Assembly (NCBI GenBank): GCA_029932425.1
Contig: JAOZQC010000159.1
Span: 1-7,282, forward strand
DNA from: Planctomycetota bacterium
GTDB taxonomy: Bacteria; Planctomycetota; JAJSAM01
DNA: 7,282 nucleotides
Direction of reading: 5' to 3'
Both the position numbers and the translations under genes were made by a program. Shown piece after piece: positions 1 through 6,801 of this stretch. Below the pieces are notes generated by a model. It had not been told where the DNA came from. It was given only the letters and a program-made list of their open reading frames with translations, and did not search any database. Numbering within the stretch: position 1 is the stretch's first letter; each line of letters starts with the position of its first letter.

Positions 1-815
1 TCGGCGGTGGGCATCCCGAACTCGTCCTTCACCCTCCACAGGACGTCCAGGTAGGGCAGGGCGGGCTTCACCATCACCACGTCCGCCCCCTCCTCGATGT
101 CGAGCGCCGTCTCCCGCAGCGCCTCCCGGGCGTTCGCGGGATCCATCTGGTAGGCCCGGCGGTCGCCGAACCGGGGCGCGGAGTCCGCGGCGTCCCGGAA
201 GGGACCGTAGAAGGCGGAGCAGTACTTGGCCGCGTAGGAGACGATCACCGTGTCCGGGAGACCGTCCTCGTCGAGGGCCGCCCGGATCGCCCCCACGCGG
301 CCGTCCATCATGTCCGAGGGGGCCACCACGTCCGCCCCCGCCCGGGCGTACACCACGGCGGCCCGGGCCAGGAGCGGCAGCGTCTCGTCGTTCGCCACCC
401 CGCCGTCCCGCACCAGCCCGCAGTGGCCGTGGTCGGTGTACTCGCACAGGCAGACGTCCGCCCACAGCGAGAGGTCCGGGACCTCCTCCTTCACGGCGCG
501 GAGGGCCCGGGGGATGATCCCGTCCTCGGCGTAGGCGGGCGTCCCCGCGGCGTCCTTCGTCCCCTCCGCGGGGATCCCGAAGAGGATCACCCCCGCCAGG
601 CCGAGGGCCCGCGCCCGCGCGCACTCCTCGACCAGGAGATCCACGGAGAGGCGGGCGCAGCCCGGCATGGAGGGGATCTCCCGCCGGAGACCCTCTCCCT
701 CGGTGACGAAGAGGGGCAGGACCAGCCGGTCCGGGGAGAGATCGGTCTCCCGCACCATGGCCCGGAGGGCCTCCGTCCGCCGGAGCCGGCGGGGTCTCGT
801 GATCGGATAGCTCAT
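1..815 (-). CDS. hemB: Delta-aminolevulinic acid dehydratase (porphobilinogen synthase), 3' end cut by window edge
   Basis: Condenses two molecules of 5-aminolevulinate into porphobilinogen, a cytoplasmic step of tetrapyrrole synthesis. I translated 271 codons from an ATG at 815; family members are about 320-340 residues, so roughly the last 50-60 lie outside the window. Seen directly: a zinc-type cysteine cluster VCLCEYTDHGHCG (C122, C124, C132), the SDMMDGRV segment at 167-174, the first active-site lysine in SYAAKYCSAFYGPFRDA (K197) and the Schiff-base lysine in VMVKPALPYLD (K250). The cysteine triad indicates a Zn-dependent enzyme rather than the Mg-only form, which has aspartates there. 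The start is fixed by the family N-terminus (PRRLRR), an AGGGAG ribosome-binding site eight bases upstream (824-829 on the plus strand) and a 4-base ATGA overlap with the hemD stop. It is the last gene of the operon seen here. Confidence 0.97.
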   Translation of the reverse strand, partial: MSYPITRPRRLRRTEALRAMVRETDLSPDRLVLPLFVTEGEGLRREIPSMPGCARLSVDLLVEECARARALGLAGVILFGIPAEGTKDAAGTPAYAEDGIIPRALRAVKEEVPDLSLWADVCLCEYTDHGHCGLVRDGGVANDETLPLLARAAVVYARAGADVVAPSDMMDGRVGAIRAALDEDGLPDTVIVSYAAKYCSAFYGPFRDAADSAPRFGDRRAYQMDPANAREALRETALDIEEGADVVMVKPALPYLDVLWRVKDEFGMPTA

Positions 816-1504
816 GCGAGGAACTCCCTGCTTGCCAGGGCGGCGAGGATACCCGCCCGGTCCGCGGTGGGGGCCACGGCGGCCCGGATTCCCCGATCCG
901 CCAGGGCCCGGGCCGTGGTCTCCCCGATGGCCAGGACGGGCGCCGCCGCGAGGTCACCGCCCAGCCTCGCGAAGGCGTCCACCGCGGAGGGGGCCAGAAA
1001 GACCATGACGTCCACTCCCTCCGTGATCCCCGGGGGCAGCTCCTCCGCGGGCTCGAGACGGTAGAGGGGGAGGCGGGTGACCCGCGCTCCCGCCTCCCCG
1101 AGGATCTCCTCGAGGTCCCGCCGGGCGATCTGCGAGCACGGGAAGAGGATCCGCGCCCCCGCCATCCCGCCCCCGGCCGCCAGCGCCCGGGCCAGGGCCC
1201 GGGCGTGGTGCTCCGCGGGGACGAGGGAGACGACGCCGCCCCGCGCTTCCACCGCCGCCGCCGTGCCGGGCCCCACGCACGCGATCCGGGGCCCGGGTCC
1301 GAAGGGAAAATCCCAGTATCCCACGGCCCGGCGGCTCGTGAAGACAATCCAGTCGTAACCCGAGGGGTCGATCGCCGCGGGGAGCGGCACCGGGCGGACC
1401 ACCTCGCACACCCGGACCCGGGCGCCCCGGGCCCGCACCTCCGCCGCCAGCCCCTCGTCCCGGGTGAGGAGCACGGTGAGCCCGGAGAGCGGCCCCCCCG
1501 TCAC
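812..1504 (-). CDS. hemD: Uroporphyrinogen-III synthase
   Basis: Cyclises hydroxymethylbilane with inversion of ring D to give uroporphyrinogen III. The protein is 230 residues, slightly short for the usual 240-260. HemD is poorly conserved, but the family pattern is visible: LSGLTVLLTR at the N-terminus, DWIVFTSRRAV (51-61), CVGPGTAAAVEARG (76-89), RILFPCSQIARRDLEE (118-133), LPLYRL (145-150), VFLAPSAVDAF (168-178) and a C-terminal AIGETTARAL...APTADRAGILAAL (192-223). I chose the GTG at 1504, which overlaps the hemC TGA by four bases (GTGA) and has a GGGAGGGG ribosome-binding site just upstream (1507-1514 on the plus strand). An open frame extends upstream to 1714, but that part is a Gly/Pro-rich translation of hemC in the wrong frame. 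It is not fused to a CobA methyltransferase, as HemD is in some deltaproteobacteria and clostridia. Position between hemC and hemB supports the call. Confidence 0.93.
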   Translation of the reverse strand: MTGGPLSGLTVLLTRDEGLAAEVRARGARVRVCEVVRPVPLPAAIDPSGYDWIVFTSRRAVGYWDFPFGPGPRIACVGPGTAAAVEARGGVVSLVPAEHHARALARALAAGGGMAGARILFPCSQIARRDLEEILGEAGARVTRLPLYRLEPAEELPPGITEGVDVMVFLAPSAVDAFARLGGDLAAAPVLAIGETTARALADRGIRAAVAPTADRAGILAALASREFLA

Positions 1505-2430
1505 GGCCCCTCCCGGAGGGCGCGCAGCACCCGGTCCGCCCCCGCCGCCAGGAGACGCTCCGCCAGCGCCTCGCCCAGGGCGACCGCCCGGTCCGGGGTC
1601 CCCTCCGCCTCGTCCGAGAAGACCTCCCGGCCCTCGAGGTCCGTGACCACCCCCCGGAGGCGGAGGAGGCCCTCCTCCCCCACCTCCCCCAGGGCCCCCG
1701 CGGGTACCGTGCAACCGCCCTGGAGCCGTCGCAGGAAGGCGCGCTCCGCGCGCACCGCGGCCCGCACCGGGGCCACGTCCAGGACGCCGACCAGCCCGCG
1801 GGAGGGTGCATCGTCCTCCCGCGTCTCGATGCCCAGCGCCCCCTGCCCGGGGGCGGGAAGCATGATCTCCGGGGGCAGGACGCCCGCGATCCGGTCCGCC
1901 AGGCCCAGGCGGGAGAGCCCCGCCAGGGCGAGGATCACCGCGTCCGGCCCCCCGGGCTCCCCGGCGAGCCCGATCCGGGTGGGGACGTTGCCGCGCACGG
2001 GCACCACCCTCACGCCCGGGAACCGGGCCCGGAGCTGGCCGCTCCGGCGCGGGCTCCCCGTTCCCACCACCACGCCCGGCCCCAGATCCCCGAGCCCCAC
2101 CCGGCCCACCAGGGCGTCCCGCACGTCCGCCCTCTCCGGCACGGCGGCCAGCGCGAGCCCCGGCGCCAGCTCCACGGGCAGGTCCTTCAGGGAGTGGACG
2201 GCCACGTCCACCCGCCGGTCGAGGAGCGCGCGCTCGATCTCCTTGGTGAAGAGCCCCACGGCGCCGGCCCCGGCGAGGGGCCGGCTCGGGAGCCGGTCTC
2301 CGGTGGTCTTCACGTGGACGATCTCCACCTCCAGGCCGGGATGGGCTTCGAGGAGGAGGTCCCTCACGTGCCGGGCCTGCCAGAGGGCCAGGCGGCTCGC
2401 GCGGGTGCCGATGCGCAGGGGCTCACTCAC
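1501..2430 (-). CDS. hemC: Hydroxymethylbilane synthase (porphobilinogen deaminase)
   Basis: Polymerises four porphobilinogens into the linear tetrapyrrole hydroxymethylbilane in the cytoplasm. It is 309 residues, the normal length. Visible signatures are the N-terminal IGTRASRLALWQA (7-19), TTGDR (42-46), FTKEIERALL (61-70), the catalytic aspartate in HSLKDLP (D83), the substrate-contacting arginines in GTGSPRR (R128, R129), PAPGQGALGIETR (192-204), and the dipyrromethane cofactor cysteine in LQGGCTVPAGA (C240). The start is a GTG at 2430, with a GGAGGAA ribosome-binding site at 2435-2441 on the plus strand. It overlaps the end of hemA by eight bases. The GTGSPRR motif differs slightly from the commoner GTSSLRR, but both arginines are kept, so activity is expected. 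The next gene, hemD, overlaps its stop. Confidence 0.97.
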   Translation of the reverse strand: MSEPLRIGTRASRLALWQARHVRDLLLEAHPGLEVEIVHVKTTGDRLPSRPLAGAGAVGLFTKEIERALLDRRVDVAVHSLKDLPVELAPGLALAAVPERADVRDALVGRVGLGDLGPGVVVGTGSPRRSGQLRARFPGVRVVPVRGNVPTRIGLAGEPGGPDAVILALAGLSRLGLADRIAGVLPPEIMLPAPGQGALGIETREDDAPSRGLVGVLDVAPVRAAVRAERAFLRRLQGGCTVPAGALGEVGEEGLLRLRGVVTDLEGREVFSDEAEGTPDRAVALGEALAERLLAAGADRVLRALREGP

Positions 2431-3679
2431 CGGGTTCCTCCGGCAGGTCGAAGATCTCCCGCAGGGGCGCGGAGAGGGCGGCGCCCTCCGCCTCGCCTCC
2501 CGCCTTCCGGAGGCGTTCCGAGGGGGTGTGCAGGAGGCGCTTCACGAGGGAACGGGTGAGGCGCTCCGCGGCCTCCCTCGCCTCGGGGGGCACGCGCTTC
2601 AGGTTGGCCTTGAGCTCCGCCTCCCGGATCTCCTCGAACCGGGCGCGGAGCGCCTTGATGGTGGGCACCACGGAGAGCCCGCGCCGCCAGGCGGCATAGC
2701 CCCGGACCGCCTCCTCCACCAGGGCCTCCACCCGGGGAACCGCCTTCCGCCGGAGCTCCAGGTTCGCGTCCACGATGTCCCGGAGGGCGTCGATGTCGTG
2801 GAGGAAGACGCTCGCGATCCTGGACGCGGCGGGATCCACGTCCCGGGGCACCGCGATGTCGAGGAGCAGGAGCATCCGGTCCTTGCGGGCCCGCATGGCC
2901 GCCCTCACCTCGTCCTCCGTGAGGATCGGCGTCTCGGAGGCGGTGGAGCAGACGACGATGTCCGCCTCCCGGAGGGCGGGCGGCACGCCGCAGAGCCCGC
3001 GCGGCTCGGCCTTCACCTCCGTGGCCACCTCCCGGGCCCGGCCGAGGGTGCGGTTGGCGAGGAGCATCCTCCCGATCCCCGCCGCCCGGAGATGCCGGGC
3101 CACGAGGCGCCCGGTCTCCCCCGCCCCCACCACGAGCGCGATGCGATCGGAGAGGTCCCCGTAGATCCGCCGGGCCAGCTCCACGGCCGCGGAGGCCACG
3201 GAAACCGCTCCCTCCCCGATCGCCGTCGAGGTGCGGGCCTTCTTCGCGGTCCGGGCCGCCACCTCCAGGGCCCGGCGGAGGAGCACCCCGGCGGCGCCGG
3301 CCGCGGCCGCGAGCTCCCCCGCCTCCTTCACCTGGCCCAGGATCTGGGCCTCTCCGAGGACCATGGACTCGAGCCCGCAGGCCACGCGCAGGAGGTGGCG
3401 CACCGCCTCGTCGTCGCGGTACCGCTCCGCCCGGCCCGGAGCGTCGAGCTCGACGCCCGGGCGGGCCTTCTCCAGGAGATCGAGGAGAACGCCCGGGTCC
3501 CCGTTCGGGGTCACCGCGTAGAGCTCGGTGCGATTGCAGGTGGAGAGAAGGATGCGCTCGGGCAGGCCGGCCGCCTCCTCCGCCAGGAACCGGCGCGCCT
3601 GGCCCGGATCGAAGGCCAGGGCTTCCCGGACCTCCACGGGAGCGGTGCGGTGGTTCACGCTGACGGCGAGGATCGGCAT
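2423..3679 (-). CDS. hemA: Glutamyl-tRNA reductase
   Basis: NADPH-dependent reduction of glutamyl-tRNA to glutamate-1-semialdehyde, the first committed step of C5-pathway tetrapyrrole synthesis and usually its main control point. The protein is 418 residues, typical for the family. Domains in order: the N-terminal catalytic domain with SVNHRTAPVEVRE (7-19) and the thioester-forming cysteine in LLSTCNRTELYAV (C48); the signature GLESMVLGEAQILGQVK (102-118); an NADPH-binding Rossmann domain with VVGAGETG (183-190) and LLANRT (206-211); and a helical C-terminal dimerisation domain from about 310. The ATG at 3679 gives the normal family N-terminus. It lies four bases after the upstream stop, and no clear Shine-Dalgarno sequence precedes it. 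Its translation therefore probably depends on ribosomes finishing the hemX-like gene. It is followed by hemC with an 8-base overlap. Confidence 0.97.
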   Translation of the reverse strand: MPILAVSVNHRTAPVEVREALAFDPGQARRFLAEEAAGLPERILLSTCNRTELYAVTPNGDPGVLLDLLEKARPGVELDAPGRAERYRDDEAVRHLLRVACGLESMVLGEAQILGQVKEAGELAAAAGAAGVLLRRALEVAARTAKKARTSTAIGEGAVSVASAAVELARRIYGDLSDRIALVVGAGETGRLVARHLRAAGIGRMLLANRTLGRAREVATEVKAEPRGLCGVPPALREADIVVCSTASETPILTEDEVRAAMRARKDRMLLLLDIAVPRDVDPAASRIASVFLHDIDALRDIVDANLELRRKAVPRVEALVEEAVRGYAAWRRGLSVVPTIKALRARFEEIREAELKANLKRVPPEAREAAERLTRSLVKRLLHTPSERLRKAGGEAEGAALSAPLREIFDLPEEPGE

Positions 3680-3683
3680 CGGT

Positions 3684-4511
3684 TCAACGGTGGACGTGCA
3701 GCGAGGGGAAGAAGAAGGCCACGATCACGAGGGCCACGAGGAGGACGGTGAACCCTCCCACGGACAGGAAGACGGTGTAGCGGCCGCGCCAGCCTCCCAG
3801 GAAGCGGACGCCGAGCCCCCCGGAGTAGAGGAGCCAGGCGGCGACGACGAGGAGGAACATGGGGTCCGCGGGCAGTGTTTCGAGCGCGTCGTGGCGGGCG
3901 GCCCATACGTAGCCGGCCGCGATCGTCACCGCCAGGAACGCCCAGCCCACCACCGCCGCCGTGTGGGTCTTGCGGTGCAGTACGGCGAGGGGGGGCAGGC
4001 GCCGGAAGAGGCGCCCGAAACGGTGCGCCTTGATCTCCCGGTAGAGCAGGAGGTAGAAGACGCCGTGCACGAAGGAGACGGTGAGGGCGGCGGTGCCCAG
4101 GACCCCCGCCAGCGTGTGCAGGCTGAACCAGGGGTCCGAGAGGTGCGGGTTCGCCGGCCCCTCCCGCCAGCGGAAGGCCACCGCGGGGAGCACCATGACG
4201 AAGGCCAGGGGCAGGATCAGGATCCCCGTGGGCCGGGAGCCTCCCCGGATCTCCACCGCGAGGTAGACGGCGACGATGGAGAAGGCCATGATCCCCATGG
4301 CCTCGAAGACCGTCCCCAGCGGGCAGCGGTGGGCGACGGCGGCCCACAGGCCGAGGTAGAGCAGGTGGGCGCCGAGGGCCACGATCACGAGGGGCCGCAG
4401 GAAGTGCCGGGCTCCCTCGGACCTTCCCACGAAGGCCACGATGCTGTCCGCGGCGGCCAGGGCGTAGCACGCGGGGAGCAGAACGGAGAGCACGTCGACG
4501 GCGGTCTGCAT
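3684..4511 (-). CDS. CcsA/HemX-type eight-helix membrane protein (cytochrome c assembly family)
   Basis: A 275-residue integral membrane protein with about eight hydrophobic segments (approximately 5-28, 38-60, 68-88, 95-113, 131-157, 183-204, 216-232, 245-268). Length and topology match HemX of Bacillus subtilis, a CcsA-family protein encoded beside hemA that affects glutamyl-tRNA reductase levels. Family features seen: AHLLYLGLW with H49, PLGTVFEAM (64-72), a conserved-looking histidine in SLHTLAGVLGTAAL (H132), and GYVWA (200-204) followed by WLLYSGG and GWRGRY. The tryptophan-rich WGxxWxWDPKE motif expected after GYVWA is absent; the region reads ARHDALETLPADP. It is therefore more likely a HemX-like regulator or accessory protein than an active cytochrome c synthase, though that is inference. 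The start is the ATG at 4511, where the hydrophobic N-terminus begins; the ribosome-binding site is weak. The open frame continues upstream to 4976, but that extension is low-complexity and lies antisense to the TPR gene. This is the first gene of the hem operon. Confidence 0.85.
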   Translation of the reverse strand: MQTAVDVLSVLLPACYALAAADSIVAFVGRSEGARHFLRPLVIVALGAHLLYLGLWAAVAHRCPLGTVFEAMGIMAFSIVAVYLAVEIRGGSRPTGILILPLAFVMVLPAVAFRWREGPANPHLSDPWFSLHTLAGVLGTAALTVSFVHGVFYLLLYREIKAHRFGRLFRRLPPLAVLHRKTHTAAVVGWAFLAVTIAAGYVWAARHDALETLPADPMFLLVVAAWLLYSGGLGVRFLGGWRGRYTVFLSVGGFTVLLVALVIVAFFFPSLHVHR

Positions 4512-4824
4512 ATGTCCCGAAGATAAGGTCTGACCCGGGAATCTCCGTCGAAACCACGGTGGCGGACGGCGGGGGGGTGCCCCTCGTCCCGCCCGGTCCC
4601 TCCCGGCGGTGTCCCGCCGAGAACGGCCTGGGGTCGACCGCGGCCCCCGCGCCGCGAGGAAGGCTCCCCGGGAGAGGCGGCTCGGCGCCCCCGCCCGCTC
4701 GCCGGATGAGAAATTCGGACCCGGGCCGGAATCGGGACGGTTATCTCGCCCTCCGCCCCCGGGGAGCGTTATCCTCCGGTCCGGAAGCGAGATGCCAGCT
4801 CTTCCCGTGGCCGGGAGCGGACCC
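4512..4824. promoter_or_regulatory. Divergent intergenic region between the hem operon and the TPR gene
   Basis: These 313 bases separate two divergently transcribed units, so promoters in both directions must lie here or in the adjoining coding ends. I found no pair of -35 and -10 boxes with good spacing on either strand. TTATCT-like hexamers occur at 4741-4746 on the plus strand and on the minus strand just upstream of the hemX-like start, but without convincing partners. The region holds a palindromic GGTCTGACCC motif at 4527-4536 and a run of G residues near 4571-4577. No small gene could be supported: open frames through it are Arg/Pro/Gly-rich and lack ribosome-binding sites. Confidence 0.45.
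4523..4541. repeat. Isolated REP-like palindromic motif at the head of the hem operon
   Basis: The plus strand carries GGTCTGACCC at 4527-4536 inside GATAAGGTCTGACCCGGGA. The same ten bases recur at 6735-6744 in the repeat cluster beyond the TPR gene. Read in the operon direction it is GGGTCAGACC, ending 15 bases before the hemX-like ATG. It therefore lies in the 5' leader or the promoter. It may be a decayed copy of the same dispersed repeat, or an operator. The sequence alone cannot decide. Confidence 0.5.
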
Positions 4825-6666
4825 ATGAAGATCCTCTTCATTCCCTTCGTCACGCCGCCCGTCCCGGACGGCGATCCGGCGCGCGGGATCCTCACCAGGG
4901 CCCTCGCCCGCGACCTCGCGCAGCGCGTGGGCGGCGGGGAGGGGACGGAGGCGGTCTTCCGCCCCTTCGCCCACATGCTCGAGGGAAAGAGGGTCTTCGG
5001 CGTCTACGGCGAGCGGTGGCCGGCGAAGGAGCTCCGGCGGCTCGCGGAGGACGTGCCCGGGGTCGAGTACCTGGTGCACGGAGACCTCGAGCTGCCCGAC
5101 CCCGTGAAGCTCACCGTGGAGGTGCTGCGGGTCCCGGCCATGGAGCAGGTCGCGGAGGAAACCTTCGAGGCTCCGCGGTTCGCGGGCTTCGACGTCGTGG
5201 CGGGTGCCGCCCGGTTCGTGCTGCGGTCCCTCGGTCTCCCCGCGGACGCCCCCGGGATCGGGGAGTTCCCGGCCCGGACGTTCGAGGGGTACGTCTGCTT
5301 GCTCCGGGGCCGGGAAGCGGCCTCCGGTCTCGACGGCTGGGGCGAACCGCAGGATCCCGAGGAGGTCTTCGAGCCCTTCTTCGAGGCGCTGGACCTGGAG
5401 CCGAAGATGGAGGCCGCGAAGGAAGGGATCTGCCTGGTGGCCGCGGCGGCCGCCGTGCGGGGAGTGGTACCCCTGCCCGCGGCCCGGGCGGCCCTGGACC
5501 GGTTGCTCGAGATCGACAGGCGGAGCTGGCAGGCGCACGCCGCCCGGGCCCGGGTGCTGGCCGCCCTCGGGGAGCACCGGGCGGCGGCGGAGGCCTGGCA
5601 CCGGGCCCTCGAGATCGATCCGGGCCGGGCCTCCCTCCGATTCGAGCTGGGCCTCACCCTCCTCGCCGAGGGAAGGCCGGGACGGGCGGCGAAGACGCTG
5701 GAGACGGTGAAGTCCGACGCCCGGCTCGGGGGCCGGGCCCTCCTCCTCCTGGGGAAGATCCGCGCGGAGAAGGGGGACCTCGAGGCGGCCATGGAGTACT
5801 GGCGGGAATCCGCGGAGCGGCACCCCGAGGACCCCGAGCCCTGGGCCCTTCTCGGGCGGGCCCACTCCCAGCGCGGAGAGTTCGCGGAGGCGGAGGAGGC
5901 GTTCTCCCGGGCGCTCGCGGCGGGTCCCCCCGCCCCCCTGGCCCACCTCGGCTACGGCGTCCACCTGGCGGAGCAGGATCGCTACAAGGAGGCCCGGGAG
6001 CAGCTCCGGAAGGCGATCCGCCTGGGGGGAAGGAACCCCCTGGCGGAGCTGCACCTCGGCAAGTGTCTCGCCGCGGAGGGTGAGCGCCTCCGGGCCATCG
6101 AGTACCTGCGCCGGGCGCTGCGCGGCGACGAGACGGTGAAGCGCCTCGCCCGCGAGGCCCTCGACGACCTCACGAGCGCGGAGCGGCAGGCGAAGCTCCT
6201 GGAGACGCTGGACGAGGCGGTGGAACGCCCCGCCGAGGAACAGGTGGTGCTCCTCAAGGAGCTGATGAAGGAGGAGGCCGCGTTCGGCGAGGCCCGGGTC
6301 CGCTACGGCATCGCCCTGGTGGCGGTGGGCAAGCCCCGCGCGGCGGAGGCCCAGTTCCGCAAGGCGCTGAAGATCCTCCCCGAGGACGCGGAGGCCTGGA
6401 GCGGCCTCGCCACCGCGCTGCGCGCCCGGAAGAAGCTGAAGGCCGCCCTGGAGGCGCACGAGCGGGCCATCGACTTCGCCCCGAACCACGCCCCCTACCA
6501 CCTGAACTACGCGGACACCCTCCTCCGGATGAACCGGGTCCGCGAGGCCGCCCGGGAGGTGGAGATCGCCCGCACCCTGGACCCCCGCCACCCTCTCCTC
6601 CCGAACTTCGTCCGCTCCGTGAAGCTCTTCCTCTCCGAGCAGGCCAAAAAGACGAAGCCCCGCTGA
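4825..6666 (+). CDS. TPR-repeat protein with TolB/FlgO-like N-terminal region, function unknown
   Basis: A 613-residue soluble protein without signal peptide or membrane segments, so probably cytoplasmic. Residues 1-140 resemble the TolB/FlgO-like region of some TPR and adenylate-cyclase-type proteins: ILFIPF, then an amphipathic helix, EYLVHGDLELPDPVKLTVEVL (split here as EYLVHGDLEL at 81-90 plus PDPVKLTVEV at 91-100), and FDVVAGAARFVLRSLGLP. From about 233 come tandem TPR motifs near 233-266, 268-300, 303-336, 337-370, 371-403, 404-437, 487-520, 521-554 and 555-588, with hallmark residues as in AEAWHRALEIDP and AEAQFRKALKILPEDAEAW. A charged linker at 438-486 breaks the array. TPR arrays bind protein partners; no partner or enzymatic role is shown. 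I chose the ATG at 4825 because GGGAG lies seven bases upstream and the IPF strand follows. An in-frame ATG at 4792 would add 11 residues. It is divergent from the hem operon, so any link to haem synthesis is only positional. Confidence 0.9.
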   Translation: MKILFIPFVTPPVPDGDPARGILTRALARDLAQRVGGGEGTEAVFRPFAHMLEGKRVFGVYGERWPAKELRRLAEDVPGVEYLVHGDLELPDPVKLTVEVLRVPAMEQVAEETFEAPRFAGFDVVAGAARFVLRSLGLPADAPGIGEFPARTFEGYVCLLRGREAASGLDGWGEPQDPEEVFEPFFEALDLEPKMEAAKEGICLVAAAAAVRGVVPLPAARAALDRLLEIDRRSWQAHAARARVLAALGEHRAAAEAWHRALEIDPGRASLRFELGLTLLAEGRPGRAAKTLETVKSDARLGGRALLLLGKIRAEKGDLEAAMEYWRESAERHPEDPEPWALLGRAHSQRGEFAEAEEAFSRALAAGPPAPLAHLGYGVHLAEQDRYKEAREQLRKAIRLGGRNPLAELHLGKCLAAEGERLRAIEYLRRALRGDETVKRLAREALDDLTSAERQAKLLETLDEAVERPAEEQVVLLKELMKEEAAFGEARVRYGIALVAVGKPRAAEAQFRKALKILPEDAEAWSGLATALRARKKLKAALEAHERAIDFAPNHAPYHLNYADTLLRMNRVREAAREVEIARTLDPRHPLLPNFVRSVKLFLSEQAKKTKPR

Positions 6667-6667
6667 C

Positions 6668-6801
6668 TGCAAACCTGGGGTACGGCCCTATGTGCTGCAA
6701 ATCCAGGGTCAGGCCCCGGGCAGGGAGAAGTCTGGGTCTGACCCCATTCGGCGAGAATCCAAGGTACGGCCCCATGTGCCGCAAATCCGGGGTCAGGCCC
6801 G
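6668..6801. repeat. Cluster of REP-like semi-palindromic repeats
   Basis: Five copies of a short semi-palindrome of form GGGG-5 bases-CCCC lie here. They are GGGGTACGGCCC at 6677-6688, AGGGTCAGGCCCC at 6705-6717, inverted GGGTCTGACCCC at 6734-6745, AAGGTACGGCCCC at 6761-6773 and GGGGTCAGGCCC at 6789-6800. The first two and last two copies form an imperfect direct repeat with an 84-base period: 6679-6716 matches 6763-6800 at 35 of 38 positions, joined by ATGTGCYGCAAATCCR. Copies 2 and 3 are inverted and can pair as an 11-bp stem (6706-6716 with 6734-6744, one G-U) around a 17-base loop. The structure recalls REP/BIME elements that are mobilised by RAYT (IS200-like) transposases. No such transposase is in the window, so that link is inference. 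Confidence 0.75.
6706..6744 (+). terminator. Possible transcript-end hairpin within the repeat cluster
   Basis: An 11-bp stem (6706-6716 with 6734-6744, ten Watson-Crick pairs and one G-U) closes a 17-base loop about 40 bases after the TPR gene stop. There is no U-tract behind it, so it is not a classical intrinsic terminator. It could stabilise the mRNA 3' end or aid termination, as REP hairpins do elsewhere. It is part of the repeat cluster and may have no role for this gene. Confidence 0.3.

Noticed and set aside
2054..2056. HemC motif GTGSPRR (encoded near 2042-2062) as a sign of an inactive enzyme
   Set aside because: Both substrate-contacting arginines, the catalytic aspartate and the cofactor cysteine are present, so this is read as ordinary sequence variation.
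1205..3751. Very long plus-strand open frame (848 codons) antisense to hemA, hemC and hemD
   Set aside because: Its translation is Arg/Gly/Pro/His-rich with no domain, while the opposite strand encodes three well-conserved enzymes. Stop codons are rare on the antisense of GC-biased genes, so this is a codon-bias artefact.
4714..4774. Sigma-70-like promoter for the TPR gene using TTATCT at 4741-4746 or TTATCC at 4769-4774
   Set aside because: No -35-like hexamer lies at 16-18 bases upstream of either; the nearest candidate (TTCGGA, 4714-4719) is 21 bases from the first.
4609..4824. N-terminal extension of the TPR gene to the ATG at 4609
   Set aside because: The extra 72 residues are Arg/Pro/Gly-rich and lack structure. 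A good ribosome-binding site precedes the ATG at 4825, where the recognisable domain begins. The ATG at 4792 remains a weak alternative.
4512..4976. N-terminal extension of the HemX-like gene to 4976
   Set aside because: It would overlap the TPR gene head-on and adds low-complexity sequence before the first membrane helix. Family length agrees with the ATG at 4511.
4741..6672. Long minus-strand open frame (643 codons) antisense to the TPR gene
   Set aside because: The sequence is low-complexity Leu/Arg/Gly/Glu-rich, and the plus strand shows clear TPR periodicity. It is another antisense artefact of high GC.
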